64,000 nucleotides of DNA from an uncultured Acetatifactor sp. (GCA_910577235.1 CAJTMX010000001.1:1-64000), one strand, 5' to 3'; numbered from the stretch's first letter, positions 46,071 to 55,821 are shown. Notes: generated by a model from the letters alone, not told the origin. Numbers and translations are program-made.

Positions 46071-46616
46071 TTACCTAAAAAACGCAATAATGCTTTGTAT
46101 CCCCATAAGGGTCTGCCGGTCCCGGGCGGCGGGCCTTGTGTTTGTATTATGGGAAAAAACGGCCTCGTGTATATCATAACAGTTCATGTGGTGCAGGAGG
46201 GTGCAGGCCGTCTCATATGCCTTATCCATGTGGCCGTCCCCTCCGCCAACCAGCACAACGGCTCCCTTTTTGGCCTTTGGTATGGGTTTTTCATCCCGGA
46301 AGAATCCGGCACAAAAGTAGGTCTGTAAACGGCTCCCCACATCCAGCAGTTTTCCGGTCAATTCGGAGAAATAGATGGGGGAGGCGATGAGGATATTGTC
46401 GCACTCCTGTATATAGCCGTAAATGTCCTGCATCTCATCTTGGACGGAGCAGCCGGAATGTTCCCAGCAATAGCGGCAGTCCATGCAGGGGGAGATATCG
46501 CATCTATATGCGTTTAAGACCTTGTATTCTCCCTGGAGACCTTCTGTGATAATGCGGATCAGGCTTGCCGTATCGCCGTTTACCCGTGGAGAACCGTTTA
46601 TGATAAGTGTTTTCAC
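46071..46616 (-). CDS. Flavodoxin-family NAD(P)H-dependent oxidoreductase
   Basis: A 181-residue FMN protein: phosphate loop INGSPRVNGDTASL, a cysteine cluster (CDISPCMDCRYCWEHSGC) and the SPIYF motif, typical of iron-sulfur flavoproteins or FMN reductases of anaerobes. The start is GTG with GAGGT about 7 nt upstream on the minus strand. The cysteine cluster may only be structural. Confidence 0.85.
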   Translation of the reverse strand: MKTLIINGSPRVNGDTASLIRIITEGLQGEYKVLNAYRCDISPCMDCRYCWEHSGCSVQDEMQDIYGYIQECDNILIASPIYFSELTGKLLDVGSRLQTYFCAGFFRDEKPIPKAKKGAVVLVGGGDGHMDKAYETACTLLHHMNCYDIHEAVFSHNTNTRPAARDRQTLMGIQSIIAFFR

Positions 46617-47015
46617 CTCTTGTACCTCAATTCTGCTTTGCCAAATACCTGATATTCATAGTATAAGATATTTTTGCACCAAGGGCAATTTATATTTCCC
46701 CTAATTTTGTTTAAATTATAGAAGTAAGCATCCATTTTGCACAAGCCGCAAAAAAGGGGGTGCAAACAATCTGGCAAAGGCGTTGTACTGCCGAGAAAAC
46801 AAAGATCCGGTGAGAACAATAGAGCAATATACGGACACCCGGGGCTGGAGGATGCAGACGGCAATCAGGTTGCGTTTATTTTGGTAATAATTTAGGTCTC
46901 ATAAAATATAAAGAGGAAAATGCCAACGAATACTTGACAAGAACTTGTGGTATTCTTTAATATATTATAGTGTACCTACCAAAGAAAGAGTAGTAAAGAC
47001 GCAAGGGGGCATAAT
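46617..47015. other. Intergenic region with divergent promoters
   Basis: About 400 nt. It holds TTGACA (46934-46939) with TTAATA at 17 nt (46957-46962) as the promoter of the ABC-2 genes, and the upstream region of the flavodoxin. No gene is convincing. Confidence 0.6.
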
Positions 47016-48086
47016 ATGTGCTTTGTCATTAAGTGTAAAATGTTTCGCATTATGAAAAACCCAATATATTATATTGGCATAATAGTCATGTTAGTATTTG
47101 TATATATGGAGTGTGGTAAGTATCTGAAAATAAACTACTTTTCCGATGATTCGAGTATAAAGCCTCTTGACGAATCTTTTGTCGGAGACGCGGATGTGAT
47201 GGATGGGTACATACCGATGACAAAAGAAGAAAGATTCTATGACGGACTGCTGCAATTGAGAAAAGATTTAGTGGAAACACTCGGGATGGATGAATCTCAG
47301 GTAGAGGAATCATGCATTAACGCACGCAAAATGGAGATGCGGGACGCAATAGATTATTTACAAGAGAAATATCCTTTTGTGGAAGATGTTTCCCGCTACT
47401 TTTATGGGGGGAGAGCGAAAAAATTAGCAACTGTAACAGAAGTTAACGAGTATATAAAAGGTGCTTTGAGCAGGGAAGATTACATGGATTATATGGGGCG
47501 CAAGTATGCGGATTACTTAGGAGTTATTTTTGTGTTCTTTTGTCTGATTCTTTATCCGTTCTATTTTGGTTCGGACAGTAAGAAAGAGATCTATGAGCTT
47601 CTCCATACCAAGCCTATATCAGGCAGAAAATATATATTTTCGCAGGCACTTGGCAGCATATTGGTTGGGCTGTCAGCAGTTTTGGTAATAACGCTTGTGT
47701 TTCAGGGCATTATCTTTTTTAGCAAAGACAGATTTGATTTTACTGTAAATACGATGAAAATATGGAAATATACGCTTTGGTGTCTGACTCCAAGCATTGT
47801 TTATGTTTCCGCAGTTTTTCTTCTTTTGAGCAATGTTTTTAAGTCGCCTTTTCCGGCAATTCCGCTTATTTTTATCCAGACTTTCTATTCGAATGCCGGA
47901 GTGAAAAATGCTGAAGGATTATTTGAATATATGCATCGTCCGGGTGCGATTTTTGTCAGATATCCCGAATTGTTTTTCGAGACGAAAATGGCAGATCAAT
48001 TTTATATCTATCAGATAGGGCTTCTTGCTTTGGGCGTTTTAGTGATGATTCTGGCTATAGTATTATGGGAAAAGAAAAGGGTATAA
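47016..48086 (+). CDS. ABC-2 type transporter membrane protein 1
   Basis: A 356-residue membrane protein: helix near 15-30, an external domain of about 140 residues with acidic segments, then five helices. It fits lantibiotic/ABC-2 permeases but has no diagnostic motif. AGGGGG lies before ATG. Genes 2 and 3 (second permease, ATPase) follow. AT-rich compared with the previous exporter. Confidence 0.75.
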   Translation: MCFVIKCKMFRIMKNPIYYIGIIVMLVFVYMECGKYLKINYFSDDSSIKPLDESFVGDADVMDGYIPMTKEERFYDGLLQLRKDLVETLGMDESQVEESCINARKMEMRDAIDYLQEKYPFVEDVSRYFYGGRAKKLATVTEVNEYIKGALSREDYMDYMGRKYADYLGVIFVFFCLILYPFYFGSDSKKEIYELLHTKPISGRKYIFSQALGSILVGLSAVLVITLVFQGIIFFSKDRFDFTVNTMKIWKYTLWCLTPSIVYVSAVFLLLSNVFKSPFPAIPLIFIQTFYSNAGVKNAEGLFEYMHRPGAIFVRYPELFFETKMADQFYIYQIGLLALGVLVMILAIVLWEKKRV

Positions 48087-48093
48087 GGCTATT

Positions 48094-48765
48094 ATGGAAT
48101 GTTCATTTTTAAAAAAAATAAAAACTTATATCGGGGTATCTCTTCCGTGGTATATCAGTGTCCCGGTGATTATATTTTCGATTATGTTTCCGATCTTGTT
48201 TGGATGTAATACATATGAGGATGTTGGGGTTATTTTGGACAGATGCTTTAGTTTTTTGGCTGTTCTGGCTTTTTCAAATGTTTATCATATTGAATTACAA
48301 CAGAACACTGTAGAAATATATAATTTGTTGCCAAACAGAAGAAAAACAGTGGATATTTTAAAAAGATTGAGTGTAAGATTTCTGTTTTTAACGTGTATGA
48401 TAGGCATCTGCTTTGCAAGCTACTCAATAAAAGGTTTGCATGTGTATGTCGGTCAAGAAGCGGGGACTATGTTTATTCAGGCTTTTTTTTCGGTAGTGGC
48501 GGTAATGTTTTTGTTTGGTGCCATAAGTTTTTTTTGTGTGAATCTATCAGGTAACATGGGCGTGGGAATCGGAATAGGCATTGTAGTCTGGATGATTTTG
48601 ATTTCGATCCTGGCTTCAAAATTGCCTGCTTTGTTCAATTTCTTTGCATATGGTGTCAAGGCTGATTGGTACAAAGGAAAGGTGACGGCGATAGTTATCG
48701 GGATGTTACTTTTCTTTATGGGGACATCATTAATTGATAAAAAGCAAATAAAAGTTAGTTGTTGA
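48094..48765 (+). CDS. ABC-2 type transporter membrane protein 2
   Basis: A 223-residue membrane protein of about six helices, starting 7 nt after permease 1. It has no enzymatic motif. It should form the channel with permease 1, powered by the ATPase 180 nt downstream. Its sequence is AT-rich, with long runs of hydrophobic residues. Confidence 0.7.
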   Translation: MECSFLKKIKTYIGVSLPWYISVPVIIFSIMFPILFGCNTYEDVGVILDRCFSFLAVLAFSNVYHIELQQNTVEIYNLLPNRRKTVDILKRLSVRFLFLTCMIGICFASYSIKGLHVYVGQEAGTMFIQAFFSVVAVMFLFGAISFFCVNLSGNMGVGIGIGIVVWMILISILASKLPALFNFFAYGVKADWYKGKVTAIVIGMLLFFMGTSLIDKKQIKVSC

Positions 48766-48944
48766 ATACACGGAGGGGACGGGTAAAGTCATTAATGCGG
48801 CTACCGCAAACGGAAATATTCATTCGCGGTTATCGGGTTTAAGATAACGCATAGATCAACCAGCATTGTTGATGCAGGCGTATATAGTACAATGTTTGAG
48901 CGCAAAGAAAACATTGAATAGTGAAAAATCAGGAGGAATAACTC

Positions 48945-49823
48945 ATGAACATTACGATTGAAAATGTTTCTATGAAGTTTAAGGAGAATAAAGCATTAGA
49001 TAATGTCAGCTTTGAAATCGATGAAGGAATCTTTGGCCTTTTGGGAGAGAACGGAGCCGGAAAGACGACGTTAATGAGGATTCTGACCACGTTGCTTGAG
49101 CCTTCAGAGGGTAGCGTTATCATCTGCGGACAGGAGCTTTGTGCGGCAAACAGGGAAGAGATAAAGAAATTGATCGGATACCTTCCGCAGGAATTGGGGC
49201 TGTATCCGTCTCTGACCGTGAGAGAAACTCTGGACTATTTGGGCGGCTTGTGCGGGTTAAAAAATGGGGAGAGAAAAAAAAGAATAGATATGCTTTTGGA
49301 ACAAACCCATATGCTTGAGCATCAGAACAAAAAGAACAGGCAACTGTCTGGAGGAATGAAGCGAAGAGTCGGTTTGATGCAGGCGATGCTAACAGATCCC
49401 AAGGTGCTCATAGTGGATGAGCCAACTACCGGACTCGATCCTGAAGAAAGAATAAGAATCAGAAATTTATTGTCTGATTTTTCCAGAGATAAAATTGTTC
49501 TTTTTTCCACTCATGTGGTTGAAGATTTGAGTGCAACTTGCTTTAAACTAGGGGTGTTAAAGAGAGGAAAAGTCATATACCAAGGTACTTTGGCGGATAT
49601 GATGAAAGCAGCCGATGGTCATGTGTTCCAGAAAGTTGTGAAAGATGAGAAAGAAATGGAAGCGTTAAGAAACAGTTATAGTATTGTGAACAGTGTTTAC
49701 GGGGAAGAAGGGTATAGGGTTAAGTTTATTTCCAAGAGCGATCCTGATATTACAAATGCCGTCAGAGCGGAGATATCTTTAGAAGATGCATATATATATT
49801 TAAGCAATTTTTCTGATAGCTAA
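48945..49823 (+). CDS. ABC-2 type transporter ATPase
   Basis: A 292-residue ATPase: Walker A GENGAGKTTLM, signature LSGGMKRRVG, Walker B LIVDEPTTGLDPEE and switch HVVEDL. The C-terminal 80 residues are a regulatory extension. GGAGGA lies before ATG. The gap after permease 2 contains a weak promoter-like TACAAT near 48890. Usual substrates are antimicrobial peptides, lipids or drugs. Confidence 0.92.
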   Translation: MNITIENVSMKFKENKALDNVSFEIDEGIFGLLGENGAGKTTLMRILTTLLEPSEGSVIICGQELCAANREEIKKLIGYLPQELGLYPSLTVRETLDYLGGLCGLKNGERKKRIDMLLEQTHMLEHQNKKNRQLSGGMKRRVGLMQAMLTDPKVLIVDEPTTGLDPEERIRIRNLLSDFSRDKIVLFSTHVVEDLSATCFKLGVLKRGKVIYQGTLADMMKAADGHVFQKVVKDEKEMEALRNSYSIVNSVYGEEGYRVKFISKSDPDITNAVRAEISLEDAYIYLSNFSDS

Positions 49824-49868
49824 AACAATAGTAATATTGAACCAATTATTGGTACTCCTTGAACACTA

Positions 49869-49898
49869 AGCGGTCGATGCGGGAATCGGTCGCTTTTT
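49869..49898 (+). terminator. Terminator after the ABC-2 genes
   Basis: AGCGGTCGAT pairs with ATCGGTCGCT (two wobbles) around a 6-nt loop, then TTTTT. Confidence 0.8.
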
Positions 49899-50143
49899 CG
49901 ATACTCACCAAGTTTCCAGGCTAACGAGCGCAACGACTTTTGGCACCCAAGTTTCAAGATATTGCCTGGTAATCGTAAACTGGAAGGGAAAATTATGCAA
50001 GAACTGAGATGCAGTGCGTCAAAAGTTTACGGGAATCTTTTTTAATATGACTTATGTTGTCAGGTTTTCTCGCTTATAATGAGTAAAACGTTTTGTATGA
50101 CCCTCGTCAGGGCAGATCGGAACACAGACCAAGGAGGCATACT

Positions 50144-50683
50144 ATGGGAAGAGCCACAACAAAAGCGGAATTACTCACCAGCTCAGAGGAAAAATTCCAG
50201 GAGTTAAGCGAGTTGATCCGTACTTTGACGGAAAAGGAACTGAGTACAACATTTGATTTTACCAAGATGAAATCCAAAACCCAGGCACATTGGGGCAGGG
50301 ACAAGAACCTGCGGGATGTGCTGATACATCTCTATGAGTGGCACCGTCTGCTGCTGGACTGGGTGAGCGCCAATAGGAAGGGCGAGAACAGGCCGTTTTT
50401 GCCAGCCCCTTACAACTGGAAAACCTATGGGGACATGAACCGGGAATTTTGGAAAAAGCATCAAAACACCACCCTTGAGGCGGCAAAAGAGATGCTTAAG
50501 CAGTCCCACAGGGAAGTGATGGCGCTGGCAGAGAGCCTTACGGAGCGGGAACTGTTTGAAAAAAATGTATTTTCCTGGGTCGGTGGCAGTGTGCTTGGAT
50601 CATACTTTGTATCCAACACGGCCAGCCACTATGACTGGGCTATCAAAAAATTGAAGGCCCACAGAAAGAATTGTAAGGAGTAA
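50144..50683 (+). CDS. ClbS/DfsB family four-helix-bundle protein
   Basis: A 179-residue protein with the ClbS/DfsB pattern: KAELLTSSEEKFQELSELI, FTKMKSKTQAHWGRDKNLRD, LIHLYEWHRLLLDWV and YNWKTYGDMNREFW. ClbS protects colibactin producers by opening the cyclopropane warhead; chromosomal homologues may do related detoxification. The ATG at 50144 has GGAGG 9 nt upstream. A WYL regulator gene follows 14 nt later. Confidence 0.82.
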   Translation: MGRATTKAELLTSSEEKFQELSELIRTLTEKELSTTFDFTKMKSKTQAHWGRDKNLRDVLIHLYEWHRLLLDWVSANRKGENRPFLPAPYNWKTYGDMNREFWKKHQNTTLEAAKEMLKQSHREVMALAESLTERELFEKNVFSWVGGSVLGSYFVSNTASHYDWAIKKLKAHRKNCKE

Positions 50684-50697
50684 AGGAGACGCTGCCC

Positions 50698-51612
50698 ATG
50701 CAGGAGAGCAGGCTGTTTAAGATCATATACTATCTGCTTGGCAGGGGGCAGGCCACGGCGGCGGAACTGGCGGAGAGGTTTGAGGTGTCCGTCAGGACCA
50801 TCTACCGGGATATGGATGCGTTGAGTCAGGCGGGGATTCCCATCTATGCCGAGCCGGGCAGAAACGGCGGCATTTCATTGCTGGACAGTTTTGTGTTGGA
50901 CCGGGCGCTGCTGTCCGAGGAGGAGAGACGGGATGTTATGGCAGCGCTGCAGAGTCTGGCGGCAGCGGGCGATACGCTTGATAAGGATACGCTGAATAAG
51001 CTGTCGGCGGTATTCCGTCTCCCCGCAGAAAACTGGTATGAGGTGGATTTTTCCAGATGGGGTGTGTCTACCGGGGACAACGAGAAATTTGAGGCGTTTA
51101 AAAAGGCGGTAACCCGCCGCCGGTGCGTCAGGATCAGCTATGTGGGGGCCAACGGTGGCAGCAGCAGCCGAAAGATCCATCCGCTGAAACTTTTGTACAA
51201 ATCCAGAGCCTGGTATGTAAAAGCATACTGTACCGAAAAGGAAGATTTTCGGCTTTTCAGGCTCAGCCGCATTGTAAGATGGGAACTTTTGGAGGAAGAA
51301 TTTGTCCCTGAGCCGTGGCCGGAACCTCCGCGGCAGGGGGACATCCCGGAGCAGTACCCGGTGGTGCTGCGTTTTTCCGGGGAGGCAGCCTACAGGGTTT
51401 ATGACGAATTTGACGTGAGCCAGATTGTGGAACAGGAGAACGGGGATCTGTTGGTATCGGCCCCCTTGCCGCAGGATGGGTGGCTCACGGGTTTTCTGCT
51501 GTCCTTTGGGACGCAGGTGGAGGTGGTCAGTCCCGTTTCTCTGAGACAGGTTCTTGCCCGGGAGGCCGGGGCGATCCTTGAGAAAAACAGGCCGAGGGAC
51601 ATTTCCACTTAG
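50698..51612 (+). CDS. HTH-WYL transcriptional regulator (YafY type)
   Basis: A 304-residue regulator with an N-terminal winged helix (AELAERFEVSVRTIYRDMDA) and C-terminal WYL domain (RISYVGANGGSSSRKIHP, KSRAWYVKAYC). AAGGAG precedes ATG. It is coupled to the ClbS-like gene, which it probably controls. It is a diverged paralogue of the regulator at 27152. Confidence 0.9.
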   Translation: MQESRLFKIIYYLLGRGQATAAELAERFEVSVRTIYRDMDALSQAGIPIYAEPGRNGGISLLDSFVLDRALLSEEERRDVMAALQSLAAAGDTLDKDTLNKLSAVFRLPAENWYEVDFSRWGVSTGDNEKFEAFKKAVTRRRCVRISYVGANGGSSSRKIHPLKLLYKSRAWYVKAYCTEKEDFRLFRLSRIVRWELLEEEFVPEPWPEPPRQGDIPEQYPVVLRFSGEAAYRVYDEFDVSQIVEQENGDLLVSAPLPQDGWLTGFLLSFGTQVEVVSPVSLRQVLAREAGAILEKNRPRDIST

Positions 51613-51641
51613 AGAATCCTACAGTATACAGGGAGATAATT

Positions 51642-52514
51642 ATGCATTATGTACAGGCAAAAGGAATATTGTCCGCTCAAAACGGAATGAATCTGTACCG
51701 AGGCTGTACCCACGGCTGCATTTACTGCGATTCCAGGAGCAGATGTTACCATATGGAGCATGACTTTGAAGATATTGAGGTAAAAGAAAACGCTATAGAG
51801 CTGTTGGAGAACGCGCTGAGACGCAAGCGTAAAAAATGTATGATCGGCACGGGAGCCATGACGGACCCCTATATTCCGCTGGAGTTGGAACTGGGTTATA
51901 TGCGAAAAGCCCTGTCTCTCATAAGCCAATACGGATTCGGCGTGGCGGTGCAGACGAAGTCCGACCGTATCCTGCGTGATATGGACTTATTGCAGGAGAT
52001 CAACAGACAGGCCAAGTGTGTGGTACAGATGACCATGACCACCGCCGATGAGGAGTTGTGCAAAAAGTTGGAACCCAATGTATGTACCACAGGGGATCGC
52101 TTTGCGGTGCTGAAGAAAATGCGGGACGCCGGTATCCCTACGGTAGTCTGGCTCTCTCCGATCCTGCCGTTCATCAACGATACGGAAGAAAATATCTCGG
52201 GTATTCTGGATATGTGCATAGAGGCCAAGGTCTACGGCGTGATCTGCTTTGGCATGGGTCTCACGCTGCGGGAGGGCAACAGGGAGTACTATTACAGTCA
52301 GCTGGACCGCATGTTTCCCGGCCTGAAGGAAAAGTATATGCGGCGGTACGGATACCGCTATGAGGTGGGCAGTCCCCGCAGCAGGAGGCTAATGGGGCTG
52401 TTTCACCAAAAGTGCGGTGAGAACGGGATCGTTCACGACAACGGGCAGATCTTTCAGTATATGCACACTTTTGAGGACAAGCGGGCGGGAGAACAGATGA
52501 GATTGTGGGAGTAG
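51642..52514 (+). CDS. Radical SAM protein, SPL/Rv2578c type
   Basis: A 290-residue radical SAM protein: CxxxCxxC in YRGCTHGCIYCDS (near residue 23), followed by MTDPYIPLE and QTKSDRILRD. This family resembles spore photoproduct lyase but is mostly uncharacterised. GGGAGA precedes ATG. A terminator follows. Confidence 0.85.
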   Translation: MHYVQAKGILSAQNGMNLYRGCTHGCIYCDSRSRCYHMEHDFEDIEVKENAIELLENALRRKRKKCMIGTGAMTDPYIPLELELGYMRKALSLISQYGFGVAVQTKSDRILRDMDLLQEINRQAKCVVQMTMTTADEELCKKLEPNVCTTGDRFAVLKKMRDAGIPTVVWLSPILPFINDTEENISGILDMCIEAKVYGVICFGMGLTLREGNREYYYSQLDRMFPGLKEKYMRRYGYRYEVGSPRSRRLMGLFHQKCGENGIVHDNGQIFQYMHTFEDKRAGEQMRLWE

Positions 52515-52545
52515 CCGAATGGCTGGCTGCCCTTTCGGCCTTTTT
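52513..52545 (+). terminator. Terminator after the radical SAM gene
   Basis: GCCGAA/TTCGGC outer stem with an inner GGC/GCC stem, then CTTTTTG. It begins at the gene's stop codon. Confidence 0.7.
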
Positions 52546-52861
52546 GTTCAGTTTGAAACCTCCATCCCTTAGATTGCATCAAACGACCATATTCACTTTG
52601 GGCACATGGTAAATTTTTCTGCGTAAACAGCCGATATAAAAGACACAGTGTAGTGGCGGGCACGGATGCCTGTCAGCGGAGTGCAGGGATGCAGTGCCAG
52701 GCCACAATACCAATCTTTTTTTGATCGTAAATGGATTTACGATATATAGCAACGGAGTGCGGGAGAGTATCCGTCCTGTTTTCAGGTATATTCTCCTTCA
52801 GATCTGTGTCGGCGCCGCGTCCGCAGGTCTGAAGATCAAAGCGGCGCAGAAAAGAGGAAGT
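52546..52861 (+). other. Intergenic region with hairpins upstream of the DUF6033-like gene
   Basis: About 316 nt. Notable are TCGTAAA/TTTACGA (7-bp hairpin near 52728), a possible promoter TTGATC-16-TATATA across it, and an 11-bp hairpin (CTTCAGATCTG with CAGGTCTGAAG, about 52797-52835) just before the gene. No RNA family recognised. Confidence 0.5.
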
Positions 52862-53692
52862 ATGAGCAAAGTAAGTGGCTACGGCGCTTATCAGCAGGCG
52901 AGTTATGTGAACAACGCCGTGCAGAAAAAGAAAGAGGACGTCAGGACAAACAAAACCGGCAGCGCGCAGAGGAATGGGGCCGCCAGAAAAACCGGCACGA
53001 CCCAGCTCAGCGACGCGGCGAAGGCGGTGCTGAAGGATCTGCAGAAAAAGTATGGCAATATGGACTTTATAGTTGCCAAATACGAATCGGAAGAGGAGGC
53101 GTCTTCCTACCTGTCCAGAAGTACCAAGGAGTTTGGCGTTCTGATCGATCCGGACGAACTGGAAGAGATGGCAAACGATCCCGAAGTACACAAGCAGTAT
53201 ACGGATCAGCTGGATGAAGCTGTGGACCAGCTAAAGGACATGAAGGAAAAGATTCAGCTGGACGAAGGCGATGTGCTGCATCTGGGCGTATCCATTGACC
53301 CCTACGGGGTGAAGAGTTTCTTTGCCGATATTGAGAAGGCCAACAGCAACCTTCACGCAAAGCAGGCCACCAACAGGGCGAAGACTCAGAAAGAATTTGA
53401 GTCACGGCTGGCTAAGAAGGTAGAGAAAAGGAAGGCCGATCAAAAGGCGGCGGCGAAGAAGACTGCTCAGACCAAAGCGGAGCAGCGGGCTGAGGAAAAG
53501 AAAGAGGCGGAGCGCCTGGCGGCCGAAAAACTGGCATCTCAGGACGGAACGGCAGTGAACACCGTGCAGCGCGTACATGTCACCGGTTCTACGGTGGATG
53601 AACTTTTGCAGAATATTCAAAATGTGGATTGGTCTAAGGTTCCCACCCAGGAGCAGGCTGTCCATGGCGGTAGATTTGACTATACGGTGTAA
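52862..53692 (+). CDS. DUF6033-like coiled-coil protein
   Basis: A 276-residue soluble protein. The N-terminus (MSKVSGYGAYQQ) and the segment QLSDAAKAVLKDLQKKYGNMDFIVA resemble DUF6033 proteins of Lachnospiraceae. The C-terminal third is a long charged coiled coil (RLAKKVEKRKADQKAAAKK), then VTGSTVDELLQNIQNVDW. The start at 52862 has AGAGGAAG upstream; a longer frame from 52694 is not supported. Function unknown. Confidence 0.72.
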   Translation: MSKVSGYGAYQQASYVNNAVQKKKEDVRTNKTGSAQRNGAARKTGTTQLSDAAKAVLKDLQKKYGNMDFIVAKYESEEEASSYLSRSTKEFGVLIDPDELEEMANDPEVHKQYTDQLDEAVDQLKDMKEKIQLDEGDVLHLGVSIDPYGVKSFFADIEKANSNLHAKQATNRAKTQKEFESRLAKKVEKRKADQKAAAKKTAQTKAEQRAEEKKEAERLAAEKLASQDGTAVNTVQRVHVTGSTVDELLQNIQNVDWSKVPTQEQAVHGGRFDYTV

Positions 53693-53813
53693 GTACTGCG
53701 GTTGTGTACTTTCCTATGTCGGTCAATGCCGGAATACAGACATTGCTGTAGTGATTTGTCAACTTCGATTGGGCGGGCAAATATGAGCAGCCGAAAATAG
53801 CAGGAAAAGTTAA

Positions 53814-53858
53814 AGGGTATGTCGCGATATTTTTGCGGCATATCCTGTTTTTTTGGCT
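53814..53858 (+). terminator. Terminator after the DUF6033-like gene
   Basis: An 11-bp imperfect stem (GGGTATGTCGC with GCGGCATATCC) and TTTTTTT, 120 nt after the stop. Confidence 0.82.
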
Positions 53859-53966
53859 GTCGGCCTTTTGCTTGCATGAATTTATTTGAAACAGGACATA
53901 TAGGCGTCATGTTTAACCTGTTACAATCTGGTTTATAAATTTATGTCATAGGGAGGTATCTCATAT

Positions 53967-54890
53967 ATGTATAACACGGCTTATGAAAAGGCAAGGACAT
54001 TTATGTATCGCAATGCCAGACCGCTGGATCTGGCGCGTTTTCAGTACCATTTTGAAGGCGGCAGCAAGGATCAGGTCATGAAGGTACTGGCTCATTACCA
54101 GAATGAGGACGGCGGTTTTGGACACGCGGTTGAACCGGATTGTTGGAATCCCAATTCTACACCGCTGCACAGCAATACGGCGGGGAGTATCATCCGGGAG
54201 ATCGATTACGACGATGCCAGTCATCCCCTGATCCGTGGTCTGCTTAAGTACTATGGGAGCGGCAGGGATTTTGACGGCAAACACTGGGCGCTGACGGTAA
54301 GGAGTAACAACGACTATCCTCATGCTCCCTGGTGGTATTTGGGCAGCGAGAGCTCATGCCATACGGATTACAACGGTACGGCTCAGATCGCGGGCTTTAT
54401 CGTTCGCTACGCGGAGCCGGACAGCGATATGTATAAACTGGGCATACGGATCGTGAACGAGGCTGTGGAGGCATTGATGCCTGAGGAGCTTGTGGACATG
54501 CATACCTGCGCCTGCTATGTGCGCATGCTGGAGTACATCCAGCAGGCGGAAGCCACCGGGCAGATTCCGTATGATCTGTTAAAGGAAAAACTGCGCAAAG
54601 CGGTTAAAAAGCTGATCGTTTCGGACAAATCTCAATGGGGAGGCTATATATGCAAACCTTCGCAGTTCATGACCTCCAGGGAAAGCCAGTTTTACCCGGA
54701 AAATAGAGAGATGGCCGAATATGAGTGCGAATATATCACAGGATCACAGCTGGATGACGGCTCCTGGGAGGTCAACTGGAACTGGAAGGATTTTCCGGAT
54801 GCCTGGGCGATCAGCAAAAACTGGTGGAAGGGGCAGATCATCATTGAGAACCTGTTGTATCTGAAAGGATTTTCCGCAACCAATGGTTGA
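53967..54890 (+). CDS. Prenyltransferase-like alpha/alpha-toroid protein
   Basis: A 307-residue protein with toroid repeats like squalene cyclase or prenyltransferase beta subunits (ALAHYQNEDGGFG-type sequence near residue 50, QLDDGSWE near 260). No DxDD cyclase motif or clear zinc site was seen, so catalysis is uncertain. GGGAGGT precedes ATG; terminator follows. Confidence 0.65.
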   Translation: MYNTAYEKARTFMYRNARPLDLARFQYHFEGGSKDQVMKVLAHYQNEDGGFGHAVEPDCWNPNSTPLHSNTAGSIIREIDYDDASHPLIRGLLKYYGSGRDFDGKHWALTVRSNNDYPHAPWWYLGSESSCHTDYNGTAQIAGFIVRYAEPDSDMYKLGIRIVNEAVEALMPEELVDMHTCACYVRMLEYIQQAEATGQIPYDLLKEKLRKAVKKLIVSDKSQWGGYICKPSQFMTSRESQFYPENREMAEYECEYITGSQLDDGSWEVNWNWKDFPDAWAISKNWWKGQIIIENLLYLKGFSATNG

Positions 54891-54902
54891 GAAAAACACG
54901 AA

Positions 54903-54930
54903 GGCTGGGTGCTTGCATCCGGCCTTTTTT
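54903..54930 (+). terminator. Terminator after the toroid protein gene
   Basis: GGCTGGGTGC pairs with GCATCCGGCC (two wobbles), followed by TTTTTT. Confidence 0.82.
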
Positions 54931-55013
54931 GCAGTTATCATATAGACATACCGGTAAACAAAATAATCCGCTGCGGATCAGGAGATCATACAATCTCAAA
55001 TAGGAGGAGCAGA

Positions 55014-55814
55014 ATGAATACTATAGGACAGACGATCAAACAGCTGCGCAGGGCCAAATGCGTGACCCAGGAAGAACTGGCGGGGGCGTTGAATGTGACC
55101 TATCAGGCGGTATCCAAGTGGGAGAATGACACGGCCCAGCCGGATATTATGATGATGCCTGCGCTGGCGGCATATTTTGGAGTCACCATCGATGAATTAT
55201 TCGGATATAAGCTGGAAGTGATGACCAACAAGGAGAGACTGATCCGCTACATGGACAAAAACGGGATTCTGGTCAGAGGAGATGTTAATCTGAAACACGG
55301 CGGGGAGAGCAGCTACTACATCAACACGGAGCAATTTTCCACAAACGCCCAGCTGGCCCGGATCGGGGAAGTTTTCGCGGACTGTATACGGGAGAATCAC
55401 CTGGAGTTTGATTCGCTGGTAGGGCTTGCCTACCATGGGATCGCCTTTGCCATGGCCGCAGCAACGGTGCTGTATACCAAGTACGGAAAGACCTGCAGCT
55501 ATTGCTATGACAGACGGGTGGCGGACAGCAGGGGGCGGATGCTCTGTGGTCATACGCTGCGAGACGGGGAGAGAGTGGTGATCGTGGACGATGTGATGAC
55601 TTCCGGCGCGTCTGTGGAAGAGCGTATAGAGAAACTGCGCCAGCAGGCGGATATCCAGGTGGCGGCGGTCATAGTGATCATCAATCGCAAGAACCAGATG
55701 CCAGCGGGTACCCTTTCCGGCGAGGAGCGGATGATAGAAAAATTTGGCGCAAAGGTGTATTCTCTGATCACGGACGAGGATATTGACGCGGCGCTGAGGG
55801 AGCGAATCATTTAG
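55014..55814 (+). CDS. XRE helix-turn-helix - orotate phosphoribosyltransferase-like fusion
   Basis: A 266-residue protein. Residues 1-65 are an XRE DNA-binding domain (TQEELAGALNVTYQAVSKWE). Residues 75-266 are a type I phosphoribosyltransferase close to orotate PRTase, with the PRPP loop VVIVDDVMTSGAS and an N-terminal region (ILVRGDVNLKHGGESSYYIN) like PyrE. It could be a nucleotide-sensing regulator or a bifunctional enzyme. AGGAGGAG lies before the ATG. Both halves appear complete, so the fusion is not a sequencing artefact. Confidence 0.88.
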   Translation: MNTIGQTIKQLRRAKCVTQEELAGALNVTYQAVSKWENDTAQPDIMMMPALAAYFGVTIDELFGYKLEVMTNKERLIRYMDKNGILVRGDVNLKHGGESSYYINTEQFSTNAQLARIGEVFADCIRENHLEFDSLVGLAYHGIAFAMAAATVLYTKYGKTCSYCYDRRVADSRGRMLCGHTLRDGERVVIVDDVMTSGASVEERIEKLRQQADIQVAAVIVIINRKNQMPAGTLSGEERMIEKFGAKVYSLITDEDIDAALRERII

Positions 55815-55821
55815 TTAGCGT

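Noticed and set aside
48766..48944. Gene remnant before the ABC-2 ATPase
   Set aside because: A short frame reads plausibly but has no start, ribosome site or recognisable motif.
49905..50010. Intergenic repeat on the minus strand
   Set aside because: Two copies of CCAAGTTTC and a short frame are too little to call an element.
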